Of a stretch of DNA of 64,000 bases, positions 26,855-35,390 are shown piece after piece. The DNA comes from Bradyrhizobium sediminis (lineage in GTDB: Bacteria; Pseudomonadota; Alphaproteobacteria; Rhizobiales; Xanthobacteraceae), in the NCBI RefSeq assembly GCF_018736085.1, contig NZ_CP076134.1:1002501-1066500 (forward strand), written 5' to 3'. The translations under genes and the position numbers were made by a program. The notes beneath the pieces were generated by a model. That model was not told the origin of the DNA. It made no database searches and worked only from the letters and a program-made list of their open reading frames with translations. The number at the start of each line of letters is the position of its first letter. The first letter of the stretch is position 1.

Positions 26855-27142
26855 TCATACCAGTTGAAGCCGCAACTCGCGCCCGACAATTCTCGCAGCT
26901 CGCTGCAGGCTTTCGATCGTCGCGCTGCCATTGTCGGGATCGAGCAGTCGATCGACTTGCGCGCGGCTGGTTTTCATCAGCTCGGCCATGCGCTGCTTGG
27001 TGATTTTCTTCTTCTTCATTTCGCTGGCAAGCTGCCGCGCGATCACCGCCTTGATCGCGGCGGCGGTCACCTCCTCGCGGATTCCGCCTTCTTCGAGCCA
27101 GCTCTCAAAGCTCGAACCTATGTGCGGGTTTTTCCTGGCCAT
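26855..27142 (-). CDS. XRE-type antitoxin of a HigBA-like module
   Basis: The 95-residue protein has a C-terminal helix-turn-helix (KKKKITKQRMAELMKTSRAQ, then DRLLDPDNGSATIESL). The N-terminal half with AAAIKAVIARQLASEM is probably the toxin-contacting or dimerising part. ATG 27142 is inside the end of the toxin gene (25-bp overlap) and has its own perfect AAGGAG site, which should favour antitoxin translation. It likely represses the operon through the sequence just before the toxin start. Confidence 0.85.
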   Translation of the reverse strand: MARKNPHIGSSFESWLEEGGIREEVTAAAIKAVIARQLASEMKKKKITKQRMAELMKTSRAQVDRLLDPDNGSATIESLQRAARIVGRELRLQLV

Positions 27143-27489
27143 GATTGCAACTCCTTAAATCTCTGCCGTGCCAGCGCCAGATCTTCCGTTGGGGTTTTCT
27201 GTGTCTTTTTGACCATCGCATGCACGGCAATCAATATGCCGTCGTGAAAACCAAAGAATACCCGAGCCTCGCGCTTGCTCGGCAGCGACGTACGCACCTC
27301 CCACAAGCCAGCGCTCAAAGGACGGCATAGCGGCAGACCCACCGGCCAGCCATACTGAACCTTGGCGATGTCGCGCCCGATCGTCCGCTTGTCCTCGCGG
27401 GACAGTTCATTCAGCCATTCCCGCACCGGCTCTCGGCCGGTTACCGATCGCCAAAATACGAAAGGGATGGGCTTGAGGCTGTCAGCCAT
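27118..27489 (-). CDS. RelE/HigB-superfamily toxin (Gp49-like, DUF891)
   Basis: The 123-residue protein matches the phage-derived Gp49/HigB pattern: PVREWLNELSREDKR, GLPLCRPLSAGLWEVRTSL, REARVFFGFHDGILIAVHAM and KKTQKTP. Family toxins cleave mRNA on the ribosome. Toxin first and XRE antitoxin second is the HigBA order. A short inverted repeat with arms ACAG and CTGT (27492-27502) lies immediately upstream of ATG 27489 and may be the operator. Confidence 0.88.
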   Translation of the reverse strand: MADSLKPIPFVFWRSVTGREPVREWLNELSREDKRTIGRDIAKVQYGWPVGLPLCRPLSAGLWEVRTSLPSKREARVFFGFHDGILIAVHAMVKKTQKTPTEDLALARQRFKELQSWPGKTRT

Positions 27490-27717
27490 TCACAGAAACT
27501 GTACCAAAAAAGATACGCCGGGGCAACCAAGAAGCACCGACCTTGGCGGATATTGTGAGTATCTGAGCAGGACAGCCATCGAAAACATTTTTGTTGGGGG
27601 CGGCTTTGGTCAATATGGTTGGGCGCCCCGGCATTTAATGTAGGGGACGCGAACCGATTTTCGAAGCCGGCCGTAGCTATGCTCGGCAACCTTGAACTCC
27701 GGACCATCCTAGGACCC

Positions 27718-28872
27718 ATGACCACACCCACCGGCCACGACACCTTCTACGGCGGCATTCAGGTCTTTCGCGGCTTTTCCAGCCTGATGGAGCCTGCGCT
27801 GTATTCGGCGCTGCCGGATGACTGGACCATCGGGATCGCCGATATCGTGGAATCGACCAGGGCGATCGCGCAGGCGCGCTACAAGGCGGTCAACATGGCC
27901 GGCGCCTCGGTCATCGCGGCGGTCGCCAATGCGCTGGAGGGGCGCGAGTTTCCCTTCGTGTTCGGCGGCGACGGCGCGAGCTTTGCGGTCGCGCCCGACG
28001 ATCTCGAACGCACCCGCGAGGCGATGGCGGCGACCGCAACCTGGGTCGAGGAGAGCCTCGACCTCGTGATGCGGGTCGCGCTGGTGCCGGTTGCGGCGGT
28101 GCGGGCGCAGGGCCTCGATGTCCGCGTCGCCCGGTTCGGTCCGTCGGCCAATCTTTCCTATGCGATGTTTTCCGGCGGCGGTCTCGGCTGGGCGGAAGCC
28201 GCAATGAAGCGCGGCGAGTTCGCGGTGGAGAAGGCAGTGCCCGGCACCCAGCCCGATCTCACGGGATTGTCGTGCCGGTTCGAGGAAATTCCGTCCGCGC
28301 GCGGCCTGATCCTGTCGGTGCTGGTGGTGCCCGCGCGCGATGCCGATCCGGCTGCCTTTCGCAAGGTCATCGAGAACCTCGTCGCGCTGGTCGAGCGCAG
28401 CCCGGATGCCGGGCGGCCGGTGCCGGCGGACGGCCCGCCGCTGAAATGGCCGCCGGCGGGAGTCGAGTACGAAGCACGCGCGGGGCGCGGCGGATCGCTG
28501 TTGCGGCGGCGCGCCTTCGTGCTCGCCAACACGCTGTTCGTCTATGTCATCATGCGCTTCGGCATCAGCGTCGGCGGCTTCGTGCCGAAGACCTATGTGC
28601 GGCAGGTGGTGGAGAATTCCGACTTCCGCAAATATGACGACGGATTGCGCATGATCCTCGACTGCACTCCGGAACTGGAAAGCGCGCTGACGAAGGTTCT
28701 GGCCGCGGCGGCTGCGGCGGGAACCGTGCGCTATGGACTGCACCGGCAGGACGCGGCGATGATGACCTGCTTCACACCCTCGGCGCTGCGCAGCGATCAC
28801 GTCCATTTCATCGACGGCGCGCGCGGCGGCTACGCCTCGGCGGCATCGGCGCTGAAAGCGATGGCGGCGTGA
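27718..28872 (+). CDS. DUF3095 domain protein
   Basis: The 384-residue soluble protein matches DUF3095 as I know it: GIADIVESTRAIAQARYKAVNMAGA near the N terminus, PFVFGGDGASFAV (a cyclase-like D-G-D-G turn), then a conserved C-terminal half with FRKYDDGLRMILDC. The first half looks like a nucleotide-cyclase-type fold, consistent with family annotation, but activity is unknown. I choose ATG 27718 (AGGA four bases upstream); in-frame ATGs at 27679 and 27619 are possible. It is transcribed alone. Confidence 0.8.
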   Translation: MTTPTGHDTFYGGIQVFRGFSSLMEPALYSALPDDWTIGIADIVESTRAIAQARYKAVNMAGASVIAAVANALEGREFPFVFGGDGASFAVAPDDLERTREAMAATATWVEESLDLVMRVALVPVAAVRAQGLDVRVARFGPSANLSYAMFSGGGLGWAEAAMKRGEFAVEKAVPGTQPDLTGLSCRFEEIPSARGLILSVLVVPARDADPAAFRKVIENLVALVERSPDAGRPVPADGPPLKWPPAGVEYEARAGRGGSLLRRRAFVLANTLFVYVIMRFGISVGGFVPKTYVRQVVENSDFRKYDDGLRMILDCTPELESALTKVLAAAAAAGTVRYGLHRQDAAMMTCFTPSALRSDHVHFIDGARGGYASAASALKAMAA

Positions 28873-29019
28873 AAGTGTTTGATCCCTCATGGCGAGGAGG
28901 CGCGTTCCCGGCAGCGCAATTGCGCTGTCCGGTGCGCCGTCTGAGGGTCGTGGAAATTGATAGCAAAACTTCGGGAGCCACGAGATCGCGAAGGCATGTG
29001 TGCGGTTAAACCCTCTTGC

Positions 29020-29164
29020 GTCGTCCCTGCGAACGCAGGGACCCCAGCGTGAGCGCAATTGCGCTCATCGCGGCGCCGCGGCCCATCGGTGAGACGCAGG
29101 CGTGAGATACCTTCTGCAACAACAAACGACGGTGGTTATGGGTCCCTGCGTTCGCAGGGACGAC
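29020..29164. repeat. 145-bp inverted-repeat element between 28873 and 29229
   Basis: The ends are GTCGTCCCTGCGAACGCAGG and its inverted copy CCTGCGTTCGCAGGGACGAC, enclosing a palindrome with GAGCGCAATTGCGCTC. Each end is itself palindromic. The 357-bp gap around it holds no gene that I can support. It looks like a MITE-sized dispersed repeat. Confidence 0.75.
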
Positions 29165-29229
29165 ATTGAGAGAGCCAACGGGTCGGCGCGAAGCGCTGCC
29201 CAATGACAGGCTCCGCAAAATCCGGTGCT

Positions 29230-29673
29230 TCACCGGCACGCAGGATAGATCGCCGCGAGTTCGCGCCCGCGCAACAGCAGCAGGCGTGAGGTCAATCCGC
29301 CGCGGCGACTGATCCAGCCCTGTACGGCGGAGGGATAGGCGGCCAGCACCAGCCTGGATGCTTCCGGCTCGGCTGAGATGCGGCCGCGCCGGTCGATCGA
29401 TCGCGCGGCGTGGAACCCGAGCACCGCCCGGCGCGTCACGCAGATGCGGTCGTTCGGCACCGTGCTCAGCACCAGCGTGCAGGCCGACAGGCACGGCCCG
29501 TCGATCACGACGCGTTCGCCCGAGGCGCGCACGCGCTCGAACAGATCGAGAAACGGGCCGACCTCGCCGCCCGGGCTGGAGAGGATACGGATCTCGGCCC
29601 CGGCCGGCGGCGAGATCATTGCCCACAGCACGGCTGCGAGAAGGATTGTTTTCATGACGGCCGATCGCATCAT
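29230..29673 (-). CDS. exported ClpP/crotonase-like small protein
   Basis: The 147-residue protein has a clear signal peptide (MKTILLAAVLWAMISPPAGA, cleavage before EIRIL). The mature part resembles the core of ClpP-type serine peptidases: SSPGGEVGPFLDL, then the nucleophile-elbow-like DGPCLSACTLVLS with S63, then LGFHAAR with H88. This combination occurs in small periplasmic ClpP-like proteins of unknown role. I start at ATG 29673 because GGGGAAG precedes it; ATG 29655 also fits. The C terminus is basic and ends in Cys. Confidence 0.6.
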   Translation of the reverse strand: MMRSAVMKTILLAAVLWAMISPPAGAEIRILSSPGGEVGPFLDLFERVRASGERVVIDGPCLSACTLVLSTVPNDRICVTRRAVLGFHAARSIDRRGRISAEPEASRLVLAAYPSAVQGWISRRGGLTSRLLLLRGRELAAIYPACR

Positions 29674-29761
29674 GAGCGGCTTCCCCAAAACGATCGCGGA
29701 TGAATTTATCAACCGCGATCCGCCGGACAAGGTTCCGTCATGGTCAACCGGCGCTGACGGC

Positions 29762-29862
29762 TAGAGCTTTTCCGTTCCGATTGAATCGGAACGGGCTCTA
29801 TCTTTTGTCTTGACGCGTTTTCTTCGCGCGAACCGGTATCCACTTCGCTTGAAAACGCTCTA
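29762..29862. repeat. dispersed repeat, family F copy 1
   Basis: It contains the hairpin CCGTTCCGATT / AATCGGAACGG followed by AACCGGTATCCACTTCGCTT and GAAAACGCTCTA. The stop codon of the SDR gene (29860-29862) is formed by its last bases. Partial copies lie at 43690-43741 and, with related core words, 35289-35333. Confidence 0.8.
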
Positions 29863-30648
29863 CCCGTTGCGCCGCTCGCCGCGCAGCGTCGGCAAGCCGA
29901 TCCCGGCGGCATCGAAACCGCCGTCGACGGCGAGAATTTGCCCGGTGATGTAGCTGGCGCGGTCGCTGCACAGGAAGAACACCGCCTCCGCCAGTTCTTC
30001 TTCGAGGCCGTAACGGTTGAGCGGGATGGCGTCGTGATAGTCGGCGCGTATTTCCGGGGTGTGAACCTGCTTGGCCATCGCGGTCTCGACCGGGCCGGGC
30101 GCGACGCCGTTGACGCGAATGCCGAGCGAAGCCAGTTCGACGGCGAGTTGCTTGGTCAGATGCGCGAGCCCGGCCTTGCTGGTGCCGTAAGCCGAGCGCA
30201 GCGTCGAGGCGCGCACCGCCGAGATCGAGGTGATATTGACGATGGCGCCGCCGCCATGTTCGCGCATCAAGGGCGCTGCCGCCTTGGTGCACAGGAACGG
30301 CCCGGTGAGGTTGACCGACAGAATCCGGCTCCAGTCCGCATCCGACGTTTCCAACAGCGGCGCGAACACCGCGATCCCGGCATTGTTGACCAGCGCGTCG
30401 AGCCGGCCGAAGCGTTGGCCGGTCCTGGCAATCGCGTCCGCGACGGCAGCGGCGTCGGAGACGTCGCAATGCAGCGCCATCGTGGCGTCGGGGTTGGAAA
30501 GCCCCGCGACAGCGCCCTGCAGCAGGGCGCCCTCGATGTCGAGCAACGCCACGCGCCAGCCGTCGGCGAGAAACCGTTTGGCCACCGCGAGCCCGATGCC
30601 GCGCGCGGCGCCGGTGACGAGTGCGACTTTTTGCGGGGCAGGGGGCAT
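29860..30648 (-). CDS. SDR-family oxidoreductase
   Basis: The 262-residue classical SDR is complete: TGAARGIG cofactor loop, NNAGIAVF, catalytic serine in NITSISAVRA, YGTSK Tyr-Lys pair and the ITGQILAVDGGFD end. It probably oxidises an alcohol of an unknown pathway. I start at ATG 30648 (MPPAPQKVALVTG); the frame is open to 31305 but there it is antisense to a YCII gene. The reading frame terminates in bases contributed by a dispersed repeat, so the C-terminal tail (LPTLRGERRNG) may not be ancestral. Confidence 0.88.
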   Translation of the reverse strand: MPPAPQKVALVTGAARGIGLAVAKRFLADGWRVALLDIEGALLQGAVAGLSNPDATMALHCDVSDAAAVADAIARTGQRFGRLDALVNNAGIAVFAPLLETSDADWSRILSVNLTGPFLCTKAAAPLMREHGGGAIVNITSISAVRASTLRSAYGTSKAGLAHLTKQLAVELASLGIRVNGVAPGPVETAMAKQVHTPEIRADYHDAIPLNRYGLEEELAEAVFFLCSDRASYITGQILAVDGGFDAAGIGLPTLRGERRNG

Positions 30649-30873
30649 CGGTGTTCCATTCGCGATTGATGAATTTGCGTCTCTATAGCCGATGCCGGCG
30701 GCCGTGTCCCGGATCGGTACCGCGTCGCTTGCATGCTGCGCTGTGTCCGCGACAAACCTCCGAAATAATTTCGCAGGACATGTCGGTGCCGCAAAACCTC
30801 GCTCGTCTTGTTGACGAGCGACGGTTCGGCAAGCAACTGGCGGAACCGGCCAATGACAGAACGGAGCGTGACG

Positions 30874-31287
30874 ATGCGATTTATGGTGATCGTGAAGGCC
30901 AGCCAGGACAGCGAAGCCGGCGTGGTGCCGAGCACGGAACTGCTGACCGCGATGGGCAAGTTCAACGAACAGATGGTCAAGGCCGGCGTCATGCTCGCGG
31001 GCGAGGGCCTGCACCCGACGTCGAAGGGCGCCCGAATCAAATATTCCGGAAAAACGCCTGATGTCAGCCATGGTCCGTTCCCCCTGACCAACGATCTGGT
31101 TGCCGGGTTCTGGCTGATTCAGGTGAAGTCGCGCGACGAGGCGATCGAATGGATGAAGCGCGCCCCGTTCGACGGCGGCGCGGAAATCGAAATCCGGCAG
31201 ATCTTCGATGCCGAGGATTTCGGCGAGGCGCTGACGCCCGAACTGCGCGAGCAGGAAGAACGTCTGCGCGCGCAGGCGGGGCGGTAG
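30874..31287 (+). CDS. YCII-related protein, copy 1
   Basis: The 137-residue protein has the YCII/DGPF fold: MRFMVIVKASQDSE start, HGPFPLTNDLVAGFWLIQV (a variant of the DGPF motif) and DEAIEWMKRAPF. These are small ferredoxin-like proteins, often encoded beside ECF sigma factors; none is present here. ATG 30874 starts the domain. The C-terminal segment LREQEERLRAQAGR is charged and helical. The gene is followed by a family A repeat and then its paralogue. Confidence 0.82.
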   Translation: MRFMVIVKASQDSEAGVVPSTELLTAMGKFNEQMVKAGVMLAGEGLHPTSKGARIKYSGKTPDVSHGPFPLTNDLVAGFWLIQVKSRDEAIEWMKRAPFDGGAEIEIRQIFDAEDFGEALTPELREQEERLRAQAGR

Positions 31288-31298
31288 GAAGCCGCCTG

Positions 31299-31409
31299 CC
31301 GTCATTCCGGGGCAGCCCGCAGGGCTGAACCCGGAATCCAGAGATTACTGTTCGAGATTCCCCGATGTGCAATTGCACATCTGAGGTTCGCTTCGCGCCC
31401 CGGAATGAC
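31299..31409. repeat. dispersed palindromic repeat, family A copy 3
   Basis: This 111-bp unit has GTCATTCCGGGGC / CCCCGGAATGAC ends and the same inner TGTGCAATTGCACA palindrome as the copy at 2855, but with the internal order reversed. It lies between the two YCII genes. Confidence 0.8.
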
Positions 31410-31433
31410 AAACTCAAGCAAGGACCGCCGACC

Positions 31434-31850
31434 ATGCGATTCATGATGCTGATGATTCCCCTGGGCTACGAGACCGCGCCGCCGGATATCCAGCTCGACC
31501 CCGAGCGGGTGGCCGCGATGATGAAATACAACGAGGCCCTGAACGACGCCGGCGTCCTGATCACGCTCGACGGCCTGCATCCGCCGTCGATGGGCGCGCG
31601 GGTCTCGTTTGCGGCCGGCAAGCCGCTGGTGACCGATGGTCCCTTCGCGGAAGCCAAGGAAGTGCTCGGCGGCTATTGGATGATCGAGGTGGCTTCGCGC
31701 GACGAGGCGATCGCCTGGGCCACGAAGTGCCCGGCCTCCGAGAACGAGATCATCGAAATCCGCCAGGTGCAGGAAATGACCGATTTTTCGGAAGAAGTGC
31801 AGCAGGCGGCCGCCGGGTTTGCCGAGCTGCAGAAGGGGAGCGGGCGTTAA
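31434..31850 (+). CDS. YCII-related protein, copy 2 (DGPF type)
   Basis: The 138-residue protein has the canonical TDGPFAEAKEVLGGYWMIEV segment of the DGPF branch, preceded by MRFMMLMIPLGYETAPP, and DEAIAWATKCPA. It is paralogous to the gene at 30874. In other bacteria such proteins accompany SigJ-like ECF sigma factors; here the next gene is a TetR regulator, so the partner is missing or elsewhere. ATG 31434 is used. Confidence 0.85.
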   Translation: MRFMMLMIPLGYETAPPDIQLDPERVAAMMKYNEALNDAGVLITLDGLHPPSMGARVSFAAGKPLVTDGPFAEAKEVLGGYWMIEVASRDEAIAWATKCPASENEIIEIRQVQEMTDFSEEVQQAAAGFAELQKGSGR

Positions 31851-31905
31851 TCTTTGTGAGCGGCCGTTCCCGGAATACGCCGCTAGTGACCTTTACCGCC
31901 GGCTC

Positions 31906-31924
31906 ATGTAAAAGCTTTTCACAT
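31906..31924. promoter_or_regulatory. operator-like inverted repeat over the TetR start codon
   Basis: ATGTAAAA, three bases, then TTTCACAT (7 of 8 positions symmetric). It overlaps the ATG at 31923. The same arrangement with perfect arms occurs at 32711-32729 before the DUF2852 gene, so both are probably bound by this TetR protein. Confidence 0.6.
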
Positions 31925-32657
31925 GAGTTGGCGCAAGGAACAGCGCCGCGCCGAGCGCGGCTACCACCACGGCAATCTGAAAGAGGCGCTGCTGCAGGCG
32001 GCGCTCGGGCTGATTGCGGAAAAAGGCGCGGCCGGATTCACCTTTGCCGATGCCGCGCGCATGGCCGGCGTCAGCCCGGCCGCACCCTACCGGCATTTTC
32101 GCGACCGCGACGAACTGCTTTCCAGCATCGCCCAGCGCGGCTTCGAGCAGTTCGAGGCGACGCTGACCCAAGCATGGGATGACGGGCGTCCGGACACCGT
32201 CACGGCATTCGAACGGGTCGGCAAGGCCTACCTCGCCTTTGCCCGCAACGAGCCGGCGTTCTATTCGGCGATGTTCGAATCGGGGCTTCCTGTCGACCAT
32301 AATCCGACATTGCAGGCGGCCAGCGAACGCGCCTTCGGCATCATTCGCGCCGCCGCCGAGCGCCTTGCGGCGCTGGCGCCGCCCGGTGTGCCGCGGCCGC
32401 CGGCGATGATGATGGCCCTGCATATCTGGTCGATGTCGCACGGCGTGGCGTCGCTGTTCGGACGCGGCGACGCGGCGCGCCGCAAGCTGCCGATGTCGCC
32501 GGAAGATCTGCTGGAAGCGCAGGTGCTGATCTATCTGCGCGGTCTCGGCTTCCCGACCGACCGCAGGCCGACTGGGCAGAAAGACCCGGCGGCGGCAACT
32601 CCGCCGCCCGTCCCGCCCGCAGGCGCGCCATCAGGTCCCTGGGGCACCCCAAAATAA
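31923..32657 (+). CDS. TetR/AcrR-family transcriptional regulator
   Basis: The 244-residue protein has an N-terminal helix-turn-helix (YHHGNLKEALLQAALGLIAE, then FTFADAARMAGVSPAAPYRHF) and a WHG-type C-terminal domain (MMALHIWSMSHGVASLF), ending in a proline-rich tail from about residue 222. ATG 31923 sits inside the inverted repeat described separately, so bound repressor would also block initiation. The next gene downstream (DUF2852) carries a matching site on its promoter, which makes it the likely regulon partner. Confidence 0.88.
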   Translation: MSWRKEQRRAERGYHHGNLKEALLQAALGLIAEKGAAGFTFADAARMAGVSPAAPYRHFRDRDELLSSIAQRGFEQFEATLTQAWDDGRPDTVTAFERVGKAYLAFARNEPAFYSAMFESGLPVDHNPTLQAASERAFGIIRAAAERLAALAPPGVPRPPAMMMALHIWSMSHGVASLFGRGDAARRKLPMSPEDLLEAQVLIYLRGLGFPTDRRPTGQKDPAAATPPPVPPAGAPSGPWGTPK

Positions 32658-32683
32658 ATTCGCGGGCGCCGCCTGCGCCCGGC

Positions 32684-32731
32684 TTGACAAAAATCCGGGA
32701 TGGTTTACGAATGTAAATGTTATTTACATTC
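32684..32731 (+). promoter_or_regulatory. promoter and 23-bp operator of the DUF2852 gene
   Basis: TTGACA at 32684-32689 is a consensus -35 box; the -10 region about 16 bp on is weak (TACGAA at 32706). A perfect inverted repeat with arms GAATGTAAAT and ATTTACATTC around GTT covers 32709-32731, overlapping the -10/start region. Its core ATGTAAAT-N3-ATTTACAT matches the repeat at the upstream TetR gene. Confidence 0.7.
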
Positions 32732-32762
32732 ACAACGGCGTGATGCCGTCATGGAGAGGGAA

Positions 32763-33239
32763 ATGGCCTACACCGCAGATGTCAATCGATGGCGCGGCCC
32801 GGATAGCGAGTCCCACCGCCCGCATATGCTGGATTCGCCCTGGCACCCCGGCTGGATCGCCGTGACCGTGCTCGGCTTCATCATCTGGTGGCCGATCGGG
32901 CTTGCCCTTCTCTTTTTCACACTCGGGAGCAGAAAAATGGGTTGCTGGAGTCATCAGGACCGCTGGTCGAACAAGATGGAGCGCATGCAGGACAAGATGG
33001 AGCGGATGCGCGGCCGCATGGAGCGTCGCGGCTTCGGCTTCGGCGGCCCGCCGTCGAGCGGCAACCGCGCCTTCGACGAATACCGCTTGGAAACGTTGCG
33101 GCGGCTCGAGGAAGAGCAGGTCGAATTCCGCGACTTCCTCGATCGCCTGCGCCACGCCAAGGACAAGGCTGAGTTCGACCAGTTCATGGCGCAGCACAAG
33201 CAGCGTCCGACCCCGCCGAACGATCAGCCCCAGGGCTGA
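32763..33239 (+). CDS. DUF2852 membrane protein
   Basis: The 158-residue protein has one strong membrane span at about residues 28-55 (HPGWIAVTVLGFIIWWPIGL), then a short Cys/Trp segment (MGCWSHQDRWSNKMERM) and a long charged coiled coil with repeated MERM/MRGRMER and EEEQVEFRDFLDRL. DUF2852 has no known function; a small envelope-stress or metal-binding role is only a guess. ATG 32763 follows GAGAGGGAA. Expression is probably controlled by the upstream TetR protein through the paired operators. Confidence 0.85.
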   Translation: MAYTADVNRWRGPDSESHRPHMLDSPWHPGWIAVTVLGFIIWWPIGLALLFFTLGSRKMGCWSHQDRWSNKMERMQDKMERMRGRMERRGFGFGGPPSSGNRAFDEYRLETLRRLEEEQVEFRDFLDRLRHAKDKAEFDQFMAQHKQRPTPPNDQPQG

Positions 33240-33297
33240 ACGATCTGAAAGCCAAAGCCTCAGGCGTAGTGCCCCCATAGCGCCTGACGGCAACGAG

Positions 33298-33330
33298 CCG
33301 CCCGTTTGCGAAAAGCAGACGGGCGGTTTG
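33298..33330 (+). terminator. hairpin terminator after DUF2852
   Basis: The stem CCGCCCGTTTGC / GCAGACGGGCGG (one G-T pair) with loop GAAAA is followed by a short T-rich run. A second hairpin with arms CAGGCG and CGCCTG precedes it at about 33261-33286. Confidence 0.65.
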
Positions 33331-33410
33331 CTTATGCGCATTCCCTTTGTGCTGGTGCTGTTACCCGATGCGGCTTAAATTTCGGACCGGCGCGGTCGAG
33401 GGCGAACGGC

Positions 33411-34169
33411 ATGAACGCAATTGCATCGGGTGACCAGCTTTGGCTGTCCGTTCGCCGTGAGGCCGAAACCGTCCTGGCCAGCGATCCCGGTTTTAGCGCC
33501 TCATTATCGGCCGCGATCCTCGATCACCCTGACCTCGGTAGCGCGGTGGCTCATCAAATCGGCCAACGACTGGGCAAGGGCGCGGCCGACCGCCGGCAGT
33601 TCGCCCGCGTCGCCCGTGAGGTGTTTCGCGCCGCGCCCGATCTGGTCGATGCGGTGAGCCGCGATCTGCAAGGCATTGCCATCCACGATCCCGCGACGAC
33701 CGGACTGCTGCCGCCGCTCCTGAACTTCAAGGGCTACGTCGCCCTGCAGGCCTGGCGCGTTTCCAATTGGCTCTGGCGTCAGGACCGCACCGACCTCGCT
33801 TTGATGCTGCAAAGCCTGTCATCCGATTCCCTTCAAGTAAGCATCCACCCCTCGGCGTCGATCGGAACGTCGGTTTTCCTCGATCATGCCACCGGCATTA
33901 TCGTCGGCGCGTTCGTCACTATCGGTGACGAGGTGACGATCATGCAGAGCGTGACTATCGGACGGAAGCCGGAAAATCCGGACCGCGCCCCGAGGATCGG
34001 TAAAGGCGTCTTGCTCAGCTCCGGAGCAACCATTCTCGGCGATGTTCACATCGGCGACTTTGCCAAGGTTGGCGCCGGGGCGGTGGTGACCAGCGACGTG
34101 CCGAGTGGCTGCACCGCTCTCGGAATTCCCGCGCGCCTTATCAACTGCCCCGAAGAGGTATCCCGTTAG
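33411..34169 (+). CDS. cysE: serine O-acetyltransferase-like protein
   Basis: The 252-residue protein has an N-terminal helical SATase domain (to about 135) and a left-handed beta-helix of hexapeptide repeats (143-235). LDHATG at 157-162 carries the acid-base histidine typical of CysE, and the N-terminal catalytic aspartate is likely in IHDPATTG. It acetylates L-serine for cysteine synthesis if canonical. The loop after the active site (IMQSVTIGRKPENP) is shorter and less glycine-rich than the usual HGVTLGG, so altered specificity is possible. ATG 33411 is preferred over the frame opening at 33306. Confidence 0.82.
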   Translation: MNAIASGDQLWLSVRREAETVLASDPGFSASLSAAILDHPDLGSAVAHQIGQRLGKGAADRRQFARVAREVFRAAPDLVDAVSRDLQGIAIHDPATTGLLPPLLNFKGYVALQAWRVSNWLWRQDRTDLALMLQSLSSDSLQVSIHPSASIGTSVFLDHATGIIVGAFVTIGDEVTIMQSVTIGRKPENPDRAPRIGKGVLLSSGATILGDVHIGDFAKVGAGAVVTSDVPSGCTALGIPARLINCPEEVSR

Positions 34170-34580
34170 GGCGCGAGGGGGATGGGACGACGGCTAATTT
34201 CCTTCTCTGAACAAGTGCATCCTTACTTTGCATGGGGTCGTTTTAGCGATTTTTGAAAGCACCCTGCGGCAGGCCTCGCGCCGGGTCGGGGGCGCCGGAT
34301 GGCAATGTTCCGCCGCCGCATTCCCCGCCCCCAAATTCCCCTTTGGTAACTGCCCGTTAACCATGATTAGCGTCTGGTTAGGGTCGTAATGACGCGCGAA
34401 AAGCCCTCGTTTTGACATGTTGGCAGGGGATGCAGGGTTCGGCTTTGGACGGGCCCCCCATGCGACACACAACAAGGCTCTCGCGCTGGCGTTTACCGCC
34501 GCGGCTGACGCGCGGCTATGGAACGGGCAGCCAATTGCTCCCGGGGGATTTGGGACACTTGCGTTGAGAGGATACCGGAC
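34170..34580. other. 411-bp gap upstream of tolQ
   Basis: I see no supported gene. A minus-strand frame at 34194-34475 looks like chance in GC-rich DNA. TTGACA at 34412-34417 is a possible -35 box for the tol operon, but no good -10 follows. Two copies of GTTA-type AT-rich words (GTTAACC, GGTTAGG) near 34355-34383 make this the AT-richest part. Confidence 0.4.
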
Positions 34581-35288
<708 letters not shown>

Positions 35289-35294
<6 letters not shown>

Positions 35295-35333
35295 TCCCGA
35301 AAAGTGGAAACCGGTTTTCGGACAAGATCATGC
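35289..35333. repeat. dispersed repeat related to family F, between tolQ and tolR
   Basis: It has inverted ends GCATGATC / GATCATGC with the inner CCGAAAAGTGGAAACCGG and CCGGTTTTCGG. The first bases supply the tolQ stop codon. The gap of 96 bp is longer than usual inside a tol operon. Confidence 0.75.
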
Positions 35334-35390
35334 CCCCGGACAAACGGCGTGAGGGGCGGTATATGATGGGCACATCGTGAGCAGCAGATC

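Noticed and set aside
34194..34475. 93-codon minus-strand frame upstream of tolQ
   Set aside because: No family match, and codon use and composition look like chance; it would also occupy the likely tol promoter region.
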